From contig JAGHUA010000005.1 of the NCBI GenBank assembly GCA_018065085.1, forward strand, positions 57,837 to 121,836: a stretch of 64,000 nucleotides of DNA, given 5' to 3'. Shown piece by piece: positions 50,052 through 59,308 of the stretch. The notes below the pieces were generated by a model. It worked only from the letters and a program-made list of their open reading frames with translations. It was not told where the DNA came from and ran no database searches. How positions within the stretch are numbered: the first letter of the stretch is position 1; each line of letters begins with the position of its first letter. Both the position numbers and the translations under genes were made by a program. The DNA is from Candidatus Liminaster caballi. Its GTDB lineage: Bacteria; Bacteroidota; Bacteroidia; Bacteroidales; UBA3663.

Positions 50052-51497
50052 ATGATAAGAAAACTGACCCGTCAGCAACTGATTTGTCACATAAATCTGC
50101 CAATTTTCAGCATTATTAGCGAAGAGGCAGACCTTCTCGGCAGGGAATGCTACGTGGTTGGCGGGTTCGTTCGCGACATCTTTCTCGACCGTCCGTCAAA
50201 GGATATTGACTGCGTCACCGTGGGCAGCGGCATTGAACTGGCCGAGCGCGTAGCAAAACGCCTGGGACGTGGTGCGCATCTGAGCGTGTTCCGCAATTTC
50301 GGCACAGCCCAGGTCAAGTATCGCGGCATGGAGGTGGAGTTTGTCGGCGCCCGAAAAGAAAGCTACAGCCACGACTCCCGTAAGCCTGTGGTCGAAGACG
50401 GCACACTCGAAGACGATCAGAACCGCCGCGACCTTACCATCAACGATATGGCCATCTGCCTCAACCGTGACCGATTCGGCGAACTTGTCGATCCGTATCA
50501 CGGCATGGACGATCTGGAGGCAGGACTCATCCGCACACCACTCGACCCTGACATCACATTCAGCGACGATCCGTTGCGCATGTTGCGAGCCATCAGGTTT
50601 GCATGCCGATTCGGTTTCAAGATTGTGCCTGAGACCTTCGAGTCGATAGCACGCAACCGCGAACGCATCAAGATCATTTCGGGCGAACGCATCATCGATG
50701 AGCTCAATAAGATCCAGCTCTGCGAACGTCCGTCGGTCGGCTGGATACTGCTGCAGCGTTGCGGCCTGCTTCAGATCATCTTCCCCGAACTGCAGGCATT
50801 GTCGGGCATCGAGACAAAGGAAGGCCGCGGACATAAGGACAACTTTGTGCACACTGTCACCGTGCTCGACAATGTGTGTCGCGCCGAACGCGAGGCCGGA
50901 CGCGAACCTAATCTCTGGCTCCACTGGGCAGCCGTGATGCACGACCTCGGAAAGGCTCGCGCCAAGGCTTGGGACGAGAAGATCGGATGGACATTCCATA
51001 ATCACGACTATCTCGGCTCGCGCATGATACTTCCGATATTCCGCCGTATGAAACTGCCGCTTGGCGCCGAACAGAAATATGTCGAGAAGCTCGTGTTGCT
51101 CCACATGCGACCGATCAATCTTGCCGACGAAGGCATCACCGACTCGGCCATCCGTCGCGTGCTTTTCGATGCTGGCGATGACATAGACGATCTCATGACC
51201 CTTTGCGAGGCCGACATTACGTCAAAGATCGCCGAGAAGGTGCGCCGTTTCCTCGACAATTTCAAAATCGTGCGTCAGAAGATGGTCGAGATCGAGGAGA
51301 AAGACCGTATCCGCAACTGGCAGCCGCCTGTCGATGGCATTGAGATCATGCAGCGCTACAATCTCTCGCCTTCGCGTGAGGTAGGCATTCTCAAGGATTC
51401 GCTCAAAGACGCCATACTCGACGGACTCTGTGCCAACGATCGCGACGAGGCTCTCGCTTTCCTCGATGCCAAGTGGAAGGAGATAAGCAATGGATAA
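50052..51497 (+). CDS. cca: CCA tRNA nucleotidyltransferase with HD domain
   Basis: YVVGGFVRDIFLDRPSKDIDCVTVG; RRDLTINDMAI; DDPLRMLRAIRFACRFGFKI; AVMHDLGKA HD motif. Confidence 0.95.
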   Translation: MIRKLTRQQLICHINLPIFSIISEEADLLGRECYVVGGFVRDIFLDRPSKDIDCVTVGSGIELAERVAKRLGRGAHLSVFRNFGTAQVKYRGMEVEFVGARKESYSHDSRKPVVEDGTLEDDQNRRDLTINDMAICLNRDRFGELVDPYHGMDDLEAGLIRTPLDPDITFSDDPLRMLRAIRFACRFGFKIVPETFESIARNRERIKIISGERIIDELNKIQLCERPSVGWILLQRCGLLQIIFPELQALSGIETKEGRGHKDNFVHTVTVLDNVCRAEREAGREPNLWLHWAAVMHDLGKARAKAWDEKIGWTFHNHDYLGSRMILPIFRRMKLPLGAEQKYVEKLVLLHMRPINLADEGITDSAIRRVLFDAGDDIDDLMTLCEADITSKIAEKVRRFLDNFKIVRQKMVEIEEKDRIRNWQPPVDGIEIMQRYNLSPSREVGILKDSLKDAILDGLCANDRDEALAFLDAKWKEISNG

Positions 51498-51861
51498 GGA
51501 CTACCAGCTCGGCATCGACGGCGAGAAACAGGCTGCCGAATATCTGCGGACGCTTGGCTACGAGATCCTTGACGAACGCTGGCATCTCCACCATCTCGAA
51601 ATAGACATTGTGGCACTCGACCCCGATTCGCACGAATTGGCTTTTGTCGAAGTCAAGACTCGCTCGACTACCGAATTCGGAGCACCGGAAGACGCTGTGG
51701 ATTATAAGAAAATCATGCGTTTGGTGCGCGCTGCCGATGCCTACATCAAGCAGAAATTCCGTACTGAGGAGTGGCGTTTCGACATTATATCCATCGTAGC
51801 AAAGTCCGGTCAGTACCACATCGACCACATCAAGGACGCTTTCTATCCTCCCCTTGGCTGA
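51490..51861 (+). CDS. YraN/UPF0102 family protein
   Basis: GIDGEKQAAEYLRTLGYEILDERWHLHHLEIDIVALD...LAFVEVKTRS. Confidence 0.93.
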   Translation: MDKDYQLGIDGEKQAAEYLRTLGYEILDERWHLHHLEIDIVALDPDSHELAFVEVKTRSTTEFGAPEDAVDYKKIMRLVRAADAYIKQKFRTEEWRFDIISIVAKSGQYHIDHIKDAFYPPLG

Positions 51862-51935
51862 AGTCGCAGCTTACCCGACTGGCACAAGAACAATTCGTCA
51901 CACCCACATATTCACCCACACAAAGAAAAACCTCT

Positions 51936-52529
51936 ATGATCGAATATCTCAACGGCATGGTCACCGAACTTGACCCGACACAGGCCATCGTCGAATGCAG
52001 CGGCGTGGGCTATTGCTGCAACATCTCTGTCTATACCTACGACAAGCTCCGCCGTGGCGAGGTTCAGAAAATCTATATTGCCGAGTCTATCCGCGAGGAC
52101 GCTCACGTACTCTATGGCTTTGTCTCGAAGCAGGAACGCGCCCTGTTCAATCTGCTCATCTCCGTTTCGGGTGTCGGTCCTGGCACAGCTCGCTGTATCC
52201 TTTCGTCGCTCTCGCCCGACGAACTCGTCGCTCTCGTCGCCTCGGGCAATGACCGTCAGTTGCGCAATGTCAAAGGCCTTGGTCCGAAAACCGCACAGCG
52301 CATCATCGTCGATCTCAAGGACAAGGTAGGTTCGCTCGGCATCACTGCCGCCACTGCCGGCAACAGCCCGATCATGGCCAGCAATCAGAATGCCGATGAG
52401 GCAATCCAGGCTCTTGTGGCTCTCGGCTATCCTGCCGCCAATGCCAACAAAGCCATCACTCAGCTGCTCAGCAAAGATCCTTCCATGTCTGTGCAGGCTC
52501 TCATCAAGGCAGGCCTTCACATGATGTGA
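51936..52529 (+). CDS. ruvA: Holliday junction branch migration protein RuvA
   Basis: Start MIEYLNGMVTELDPTQAIVECSGVGYCCNIS; FNLLISVSGVGPGTARCILSSLSP; KGLGPKTAQRIIVDLKDK. Confidence 0.96.
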   Translation: MIEYLNGMVTELDPTQAIVECSGVGYCCNISVYTYDKLRRGEVQKIYIAESIREDAHVLYGFVSKQERALFNLLISVSGVGPGTARCILSSLSPDELVALVASGNDRQLRNVKGLGPKTAQRIIVDLKDKVGSLGITAATAGNSPIMASNQNADEAIQALVALGYPAANANKAITQLLSKDPSMSVQALIKAGLHMM

Positions 52530-52600
52530 TCCCTATGCCTGGCCTGATCAAGACAGGCAAGTACCAGAATACATATCGTCACCGCGCACATATATAAAAC

Positions 52601-52632
52601 AAAGAGGACTGAATCATCGTTCAGCCCTCTTT
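52601..52632. terminator. Bidirectional hairpin terminator between ruvA and the convergent DUF3089 gene
   Basis: AAAGAGGaCTGAAtcatcgTTCAGcCCTCTTT; overlaps the DUF3089 stop codon at 52614. Confidence 0.8.
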
Positions 52633-53600
52633 ATTATATTGTCATGTATCTTTTGCGTGTAGAACATCAGATCCCATCGGTGCAGGCAATCGGCAGGCAC
52701 ATCGGCAAGACGGTAGGCAGGATTGGAATTCATGAATTCGTGATACGGAGTCTTGTCAGGCACATCGACAATGAGAAGATGCGTCGCTGTATCGAGTCTT
52801 ACCGTGAGCGAGTCGTTGATGAAGACGAGCCGTGCAGGTTCCGGACCGGTGCCCCAGCTGACAGGATTGATGGCCGTCACAGCGTTGTTATACACCCTGT
52901 CCCACACTCCGTCAAGGCTCATCACCGAATTGAATGAGACCGTATGACCAAATCCCGTCTCGCCCGTGGCAGGGATGATATTCTCATGGCTGATGTCGCA
53001 ACTGTCAAGGCCAAAACCCAGAACATAGGCACCGACCATATTGCCAAGACGGTCGCCTGGCAACTGTTTCAGCACATCCACAATAAGCATCGCGCCCTGG
53101 CTGAATCCCACAAGGGCAAACTTCCTGCCGCCGTTGATGCTGTCAAGATAGTAGGTGATGATGCCCGTCATCTCCTGACGTACGTCATCATAGACCTTCT
53201 GATACTCCTCGGCAGGCAGCAGCATCGACTCGAACGTGAACTGATGGTAATATGGCGCAAGGAAGTTGAAGTCGCCCTTGCTGTAGTATCTCTTGGCGTA
53301 TGCCATCTCTCCATCGATATACTTCCGGTCGGCGTCGCATAGCGTTGAACGATAGACGGTGTCTCCTTTCTCATCCCTGGCTGCTATGACCTCGGTCGAT
53401 ACGAGGTAGATAAGGTCAATCTTGTCCTGATCGAGCGCCTTGGCATCGATGGTTCCATCCTCGCGCACCGCATCTCCCCCGGCATACCACACAGGGACAT
53501 CTGCCGCCAATCGGCTTTCATTGCCGCCACACGAACAAAGCATAGCCAGCACCACACACACCGCTGCCGCCAGCACCGAACTGTATTGTTTTACTCCCAT
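52614..53600 (-). CDS. DUF3089 (alpha/beta-hydrolase-like) lipoprotein
   Basis: Lipobox LAMLCSCGGN; DLIYLVSTEV, FALVGFSQGAMLIVDVLKQL. Confidence 0.88.
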   Translation of the reverse strand: MGVKQYSSVLAAAVCVVLAMLCSCGGNESRLAADVPVWYAGGDAVREDGTIDAKALDQDKIDLIYLVSTEVIAARDEKGDTVYRSTLCDADRKYIDGEMAYAKRYYSKGDFNFLAPYYHQFTFESMLLPAEEYQKVYDDVRQEMTGIITYYLDSINGGRKFALVGFSQGAMLIVDVLKQLPGDRLGNMVGAYVLGFGLDSCDISHENIIPATGETGFGHTVSFNSVMSLDGVWDRVYNNAVTAINPVSWGTGPEPARLVFINDSLTVRLDTATHLLIVDVPDKTPYHEFMNSNPAYRLADVPADCLHRWDLMFYTQKIHDNIIKRAER

Positions 53601-53868
53601 AGTCATTACTATACATATTATATATATAAATAAGAACTCCATCTTTCCCTTTTTATTGCAAATAGGCAGAATATTTTTACAATGCAAGAATAATGGCCGT
53701 TTTTATGGCAAATTGCAACGACCGCATGCCTCTTTATATCTTTGTGCTCTACTTTGCGACTTTGATATTGAAAATTTCTCAATGTTTAATGTTTTTCGTC
53801 AATTTTTGCTGCATATTTGACAAAAACGATAGAAAATTGCTGCAAAAATTAAAATAATCGTAAAAATA

Positions 53869-53900
53869 TTTGGAGCATATTTGAAAACTCGCTATCTTTG
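53869..53900 (+). promoter_or_regulatory. Bacteroidetes-type promoter for glnN (TTTG-N20-TAtcTTTG)
   Basis: TTTG 53869-53872; TATCTTTG 53893-53900. Confidence 0.65.
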
Positions 53901-53935
53901 CACCCATAAAACAACAAATTTAAGGTAAAACTGTT

Positions 53936-56122
53936 ATGAACAATCTCCGTTTTGATGCTATTGAAGAGGCTTTCAAGAAGCATGCAGTAGAGGTGGACGC
54001 TCCAAAAGGACGTCCTTCAGAGTATTTTGGCGAATTGGTATTCAACCGCGAGAAGATGCAGAAGTATCTTGATGCAAAGACACTCCATGCTCTCCTTGAC
54101 TGTATTGACAATGGACATCACCTCGACCGTAAGGTTGCCGATGGTGTGGCTGCAGGCATGAAGCAGTGGGCCATGGAACATGGCGTAACCCATTGCTGCC
54201 ACTGGTTCCAGCCATTGACCGAGACAACTGCCGAGAAGCACGACTCATTCATGGAGTACGACTGGAAGGGCGGCATGATCGAGGAGTTTGAAGGCAAGAG
54301 CCTTGTTCAGCAGGAACCTGACGCCTCGTCATTCCCATCGGGCGGCATCCGCGCAACTTTCGAGGCTCGCGGCTACACAGCCTGGGATCCAACATCGCCT
54401 GTGTTCATCATGGACGACTGCCTTTGCATCCCTACCGTATTCATCTCATACACAGGTGAGGCTCTCGACTACAAGGCTCCATTGAAGAAGGCTCTCAAGG
54501 CTGTCAATGACGCTGCTGTGCCAGTGTGCCAGTTGTTCGATCCAAACGTATCTCATGTAATCTCAAACCTCGGCTGGGAGCAGGAATATTTCCTTGTTGA
54601 CGACAATCTCTATGCCGCACGTCCTGACCTCCGCGCCACAGGCCGTACACTGATGGGTCACGCATCGAGCAAGAACCAGCAGATGGACGACCACTACTTC
54701 GGTCAGATCCCTACCCGCGTACAGGCATTCATGAAGGATCTTGAGATCATGGGCCATCGTCTTGGCATCCCTATGAAGACACGCCACAACGAGGTTGCAC
54801 CTAACCAGTTTGAGTTCGCACCAATCTTCGGCGAGACCAACCTTGCTGTCGATCAGAATATGCTCATCATGGGCGTAATGAAGAAGATTGCACGTAAGCA
54901 CGGATTCCGCGTACTCCTTCATGAGAAGCCATTCGAGGGCATCAACGGTTCGGGCAAGCACAACAACTGGTCACTCTCTACCAACACCGGCACCATCCTC
55001 TATGCTCCTGGCAAGGATCCGATGTCAAACCTCCAGTTCGTGACCTTCTTTGTCAACACACTTGAGGCTCTGCGCCGTCACGGTGCTCTGCTCAAGGCTT
55101 CGATTGCCAGCGCCACCAACGCACACCGTCTTGGCGCTAATGAGGCACCTCCGGCAATCATCTCTGCCTTCCTTGGCAAGGCCATGACCGAGGTTCTCCG
55201 CAAGCTCATGACCGTTCCTGACGACACCGACATCGTCATTGCAGGCAAGCAGGCCTACGATCTCGGACTCGTCGAGATTCCTGAGATCTTCATCGACAAT
55301 ACCGATCGTAACCGCACATCACCATTCGCCTTCACCGGCAACCGTTTCGAGTTCCGTGCTGTAGGTTCAAAGGCTAACTGCTCTGCAGCCATGACCACCC
55401 TCAACACCATGGTGGCCGAACAGCTCACCATCTTCAAGGCCGACGTCGATAAGGAGATGGCCGCAGGCGCTGACGTTAAGGTTGCCGTAATGCGCACTCT
55501 CAAGCCAATCATCGCACGCATCATCGACACTGTCTGCTTCGATGGCAACGGCTACTCAGCTGAATGGCAGAAGGAGGCACAGAAGCGCGGTCTCGACGTA
55601 GAGCGCTGCGTACCTAAGATGTTCCTTGAGAACGTTAAGCCAGAGGCAGTTGAGATGTTCGAGAAGATGGGTGTATTCACACAGGCCGAGCTCCATGCCC
55701 GCAACGAGGTTAAGTTCGAGACCTACATCAAGCTCATCCAGATCGAGGCACGTGTTCTTGGCGATCTTGCCATCAACCACATCATGCCAGCTGCCACTGC
55801 CTACCAGTCAACACTGCTCAAGAACGTGGCAATGATGAAGTCACTCTTCCCAACCGAGTGGGAAAGTCTCTCGGCTCCTGAGGTCGATCTGATCAAGAAG
55901 ATTGCTGCCTATAACTCTGACATCAAGATGAAAGTCGATGCCATGGTTGAGAAGCGCAAGGTGGCTAACCGCATCGAGGATATCTACGAGAAGGCAATGG
56001 CCTACTACGAGATCGCCGAGTCGCTCACAGCCATCCGCAAGCCTATCGACAAGCTCGAGGAAATCGTTGATGACAACATCTGGCCTATGCCTAAGTATCG
56101 CGAACTCCTCTGGATCCGATAA
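53936..56122 (+). CDS. glnN: Glutamine synthetase type III
   Basis: 728 aa; HWFQPLTETTAEKHDSF, NLGWEQEYFLVDDNLYAARPDL, KTRHNEVAPNQFEFAPIF, GINGSGKHNNWSLSTNTG. Confidence 0.97.
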   Translation: MNNLRFDAIEEAFKKHAVEVDAPKGRPSEYFGELVFNREKMQKYLDAKTLHALLDCIDNGHHLDRKVADGVAAGMKQWAMEHGVTHCCHWFQPLTETTAEKHDSFMEYDWKGGMIEEFEGKSLVQQEPDASSFPSGGIRATFEARGYTAWDPTSPVFIMDDCLCIPTVFISYTGEALDYKAPLKKALKAVNDAAVPVCQLFDPNVSHVISNLGWEQEYFLVDDNLYAARPDLRATGRTLMGHASSKNQQMDDHYFGQIPTRVQAFMKDLEIMGHRLGIPMKTRHNEVAPNQFEFAPIFGETNLAVDQNMLIMGVMKKIARKHGFRVLLHEKPFEGINGSGKHNNWSLSTNTGTILYAPGKDPMSNLQFVTFFVNTLEALRRHGALLKASIASATNAHRLGANEAPPAIISAFLGKAMTEVLRKLMTVPDDTDIVIAGKQAYDLGLVEIPEIFIDNTDRNRTSPFAFTGNRFEFRAVGSKANCSAAMTTLNTMVAEQLTIFKADVDKEMAAGADVKVAVMRTLKPIIARIIDTVCFDGNGYSAEWQKEAQKRGLDVERCVPKMFLENVKPEAVEMFEKMGVFTQAELHARNEVKFETYIKLIQIEARVLGDLAINHIMPAATAYQSTLLKNVAMMKSLFPTEWESLSAPEVDLIKKIAAYNSDIKMKVDAMVEKRKVANRIEDIYEKAMAYYEIAESLTAIRKPIDKLEEIVDDNIWPMPKYRELLWIR

Positions 56123-56151
56123 TAAGTCTGAAAGAACAAATACTATACACA

Positions 56152-56193
56152 CAGCCACCCCGCCATACGGTTGGGTGGCTGTGTTTTGCTATG
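56152..56193 (+). terminator. Rho-independent terminator of glnN, copy 1 of a duplicated element
   Basis: CAGCCACCCcgccatacggttGGGTGGCTGtgtttt. Confidence 0.88.
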
Positions 56194-56242
56194 CAGATGG
56201 TGAAAATGCATAAAAAAATATACTATTACAGTTAAAAAACGC

Positions 56243-56326
56243 GAAAAAGTGTAATTTTACAATACGGATATCAAAGAAAAAGTGTAATTTTGCAAGCGTA
56301 AAAACTAAGAAAAAGTGTAATTTTGC
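56243..56326 (+). promoter_or_regulatory. Three copies of GAAAAAGTGTAATTTT(A/G)C at exact 33-bp spacing, containing TAnnTTTG-like -7 boxes
   Basis: Copies start at 56243, 56276 and 56309; TAATTTTG at 56285 and 56318. Confidence 0.7.
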
Positions 56327-56327
56327 T

Positions 56328-56588
56328 ATGCTTTACAGAAAAATCAGCTCAGATATTGAGGCACATCGAATGACAGTCTTGCCCATTGAGGTGAAATCAG
56401 GCAAGGACTTCACTTCGCATAAGGCGCTTGACAAATTCCTGGCTGATAAAGAGTACAATATCCCATCTGGCATTGTACTTGATAATGAACGTGAAGTATA
56501 TACAAAAGACAATGTTACCTACATGCCCATTTATTACATAATGTGCATAGAGCGAGCTGAAATCCCAGAAGGTGACTGCACCTTCTGA
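56328..56588 (+). pseudogene. C-terminal remnant of a DUF4143-type AAA ATPase
   Basis: VLPIEVKSGKDFTSHKALDKFLADKEYNIPSGIVLDNEREVYTKDNVTYMPIYYI is the C-terminal nuclease-like part only; no P-loop upstream. Confidence 0.7.
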
Positions 56589-56614
56589 TCCAACTGAAAC
56601 ATATTATTTTTTTT

Positions 56615-56656
56615 CAGCCACCCAGCCATACGGTTGGGTGGCTGTGTTTTGCTATG
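56615..56656 (+). repeat. Copy 2 of the glnN terminator element (41/42 identical to 56152-56193)
   Basis: cagccacccagccatacggttgggtggctgtgttttgctatg. Confidence 0.9.
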
Positions 56657-56806
56657 TCTCTTGTTATTTTGGCATTTTTAGATTTCATTCTGATGATAAT
56701 CGAACTATCTTTGTAGAAAAAAAGAAAGGTTATAAATTGCCGTTTTCGATCATTACTTGCCTTCTGTCGGTCATAGTTGTAAGTGTCAGTGCCGATAATC
56801 TCCAGA

Positions 56807-56869
56807 TTCTTAAATTCCTTCCACTCACACCGAGCATTCTCTTGTGGGTACTCGCGGAGCAGATATTGT
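56807..56869. repeat. Direct repeat copy A flanking the intact AlbA_2 gene
   Basis: ttcttaaattccttccactcacaccgagcattctcttgtgggtactcgcg(g)agcag(a)tattgt, near-identical to 58541-58603. Confidence 0.9.
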
Positions 56870-56897
56870 TGTAGTTCGAGTTCGAACATATAGCCAA

Positions 56898-58481
56898 TCA
56901 TTTTATTATCTCCCAGTGTCCACCAAAATTACCACCTTCTCGTTTGATGACTCCAAGCTCTTTCATGCGTTTCAGGTCTCTCTTGATAGACTTTGTTGAT
57001 ACAGATAACTTGCTTGCGAGCGACTCCACCGTTTCCACAGCAAAATCAGAGCCATCATCTGGGACATTGTTGGGGACATTGTTGGGGACATTCAATTTAA
57101 TAATACCATATATAACTCTTTGACGTTCAGTTAATTTGTCCAGGACATTGTTAGGGACATTTTCTAGGACATTTTCAGCTTCCACATCCCTTTCCTTACC
57201 TATTTTCTTCAGGTATGCATCTTCGTTGATGAATGCTTCGTGTATCTTGATTGTGGCGAGAAAATACTGATTATGCTCGTCTGTATCGAACTCTGGCAAA
57301 GGGGAGTCATTGTTCTTCAACGCCCGATAAATCTTTGGGAAGCCCGTAGAGCGTCCCTCTGTGATGTGCAATTCCTTCAGGAAATCGCCAATACGCCTGT
57401 TCCTGTACGAACGATTAATGACCTTCTCCTTCTGCAAATCAGCATTCGTGATAGGAGGAGTAGGTCCAGCCAGATTGTAAACCTCTATGCTGTCCTTGTT
57501 AATGCGAATCTCAATAGGGTTTCGGTCATCCCACGACTTGTGGAATATGGCATTCGCCACCACTTCTTCCAAGGCTTGATACGGATAGTTCCATACACGT
57601 ACAGCTTCCGACTCGCCCTTCACTTTCATCACTTTCTCCACGAGCATCTCGTTGAGGTAACGCATAGCCTCCTCGTACTGCAAATGTATGGGACCATGCA
57701 GCACCTTTTCGTCAAAGTGATCGCCCACTTCGTCATGGAAGTGTACTATCTCGATCCTTGCGTATGGAATGTACTCCTCTGCTTTTCGCGAGAAGAACAG
57801 CAAACCAACATTCTTTGGCTTAAAGAACTCTGTTGAACCGCTGGCGATGTGCATTGAACGGCAGATCTCTTCCATCGACATGCGTTCAAGGTCGCTCTCC
57901 GTAATGCTACTGCCAACACGATTCAGGTAGTCGCCAATCAGCAACTTGCTCATATCCGTAATGGATGCTTGATGGCAGATGCGGTCATCAAACGGAACCT
58001 TGGCCGCAAGCGAAATGAGCTGTTGTTCTTCCACTTCATTCGCCTGACGAGTCACCGATGTCTGACGCACATAATACACCTTTCCCCTTTGCTCTTCCGA
58101 CTTACCGAGGTGAATCGGACATTTATAAGGGCGCGTGTCACCACCAGGAACATAAATCACCAGAATCATCTTGCCCATGTACTCCACGGGTTCGGATACA
58201 ATGGTCACATACGGTTCCACCTTGAACGTGAGTTTCACCAGATCCTTCTGTATATCATCAAGCACATGCAGATTCACCCCTACAGGTGGCAGCACAGGAA
58301 CACCATCTTGTTCCTTTACCCCAACCACAATGTAACCACCGCCCCAGTTGTGTATGTCGTTGGCAAAGGCGCACATAGAGTGTATCACGTCCTCTGGATT
58401 CCATCCTTCTTTGAAGTCCAGACGTTCCCATTCCACGATGTTGCCTTCCAGCAGCTGTTTTATGCTTATTGGTAATGCCAT
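56898..58481 (-). CDS. AlbA_2 domain ATP-binding / putative transcriptional regulator (Schlafen-like AlbA_2, HATPase_c_4-like, wHTH)
   Basis: N-term EGNIVEWERLDFKEGWNPEDVIHSMCAFANDIHNWGGGYIVVGVKEQ; EEVVANAIFHKSWDDRNPIEIRINKDSIEVYNLAGP; C-term wHTH SLASKLSVSTKSIKRDLKRMKELGVIKREG. Confidence 0.9.
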   Translation of the reverse strand: MALPISIKQLLEGNIVEWERLDFKEGWNPEDVIHSMCAFANDIHNWGGGYIVVGVKEQDGVPVLPPVGVNLHVLDDIQKDLVKLTFKVEPYVTIVSEPVEYMGKMILVIYVPGGDTRPYKCPIHLGKSEEQRGKVYYVRQTSVTRQANEVEEQQLISLAAKVPFDDRICHQASITDMSKLLIGDYLNRVGSSITESDLERMSMEEICRSMHIASGSTEFFKPKNVGLLFFSRKAEEYIPYARIEIVHFHDEVGDHFDEKVLHGPIHLQYEEAMRYLNEMLVEKVMKVKGESEAVRVWNYPYQALEEVVANAIFHKSWDDRNPIEIRINKDSIEVYNLAGPTPPITNADLQKEKVINRSYRNRRIGDFLKELHITEGRSTGFPKIYRALKNNDSPLPEFDTDEHNQYFLATIKIHEAFINEDAYLKKIGKERDVEAENVLENVPNNVLDKLTERQRVIYGIIKLNVPNNVPNNVPDDGSDFAVETVESLASKLSVSTKSIKRDLKRMKELGVIKREGGNFGGHWEIIK

Positions 58482-58540
58482 AATTCTTATTCTTTATTAT
58501 TTTGACTGCAAGTTACCTCACAAGTTTAAGTTCTTCAGCT

Positions 58541-58603
58541 TCTTAAATTCCTTCCACTCACACCGAGCATTCTCTTGTGGGTACTCGCGTAGCAGGTATT
58601 GTG
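58541..58603. repeat. Direct repeat copy B; minus strand encodes TQYLLREYPQENARCEWKEFKKLKN
   Basis: Near-identical to 56807-56869. Confidence 0.9.
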
Positions 58604-58622
58604 TAGTTTGAGCATCTTCAAA

Positions 58623-59308
58623 TCATTTGAGAAATTCCCAATAACCCCCATTGTCAGGACCATTTCTTCTGACAATACCCTTTTCTTGCAAATCTTTTAT
58701 TCTCGTTGCAATCGTTTGGCGAGATTTTCCTATCTGTTCAGCCATCTTTGTAGTTGTGACGAATTTATCAGACTCTATTAACTCAACAATTTTTCTGCCT
58801 GTATCTGTAAGATTTCTGTAAAGTTTCTGTAAAGTTTCTGTAAAGTCACCTTTCTGACCACCTTTCTGACCACCCTGTACATTAATCTCTTCAACATCAT
58901 CACCATTACTTACATAGACGCCTTCGATACCATCCACATTGAACTTGGGCAATGTCAAGACAAAACTATCCCATGGGGTTGAGAAAGTAGGATCTAGGCC
59001 ATCCTTGTAGCCTTCATGTTCTTTATAGGCAGAAAAAATCTTCTTAAAACCAGAACCTCTACGTTCCATGTACTTCAAGCGATTGAATACATCAGCCAAA
59101 ACTGGATTTCTACGACGAGAGGCCATGTTCATCACATCCATATCCTTGATAGAACCGCCATCCATGAGACCACCAGGAGAGTATATCTCAAGCCGGTCGT
59201 CATACATGTCAATATGCACCAGCTCTTCGGCTTCTTTACCTCCAGAGCCTGCTTCTTATCGTATTCTGTTGCTTCGCCTATCAGTTGGCGTATATCATCT
59301 TCGTTCAT
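58623..59308 (-). pseudogene. AlbA_2-type ATP-binding regulator with internal deletion/frameshift
   Basis: ATG at 59308 encodes MNEDDIRQLIGEATEYDKKQALEVKKPKSW, then the sequence switches frame into HIDMYDDRLEIYSPGGLMDG...GGYWEFLK (ORF 58623..59219). Confidence 0.7.

Larger units (their letters stand above)
56614..56901 (-). pseudogene. Remnant of an AlbA_2/Schlafen-like protein with apparent internal deletion
   Basis: MFELELQQYLLREYPQENARCEWKEFKNL joined directly to EIIGTDTYNYDRQKA; ends in the duplicated terminator. Confidence 0.6.

Noticed and set aside
56572-56874. 100-aa plus-strand ORF after the DUF4143 fragment
   Set aside because: It reads through the duplicated terminator hairpin and antisense to the AlbA_2 remnant; no motif supports it.
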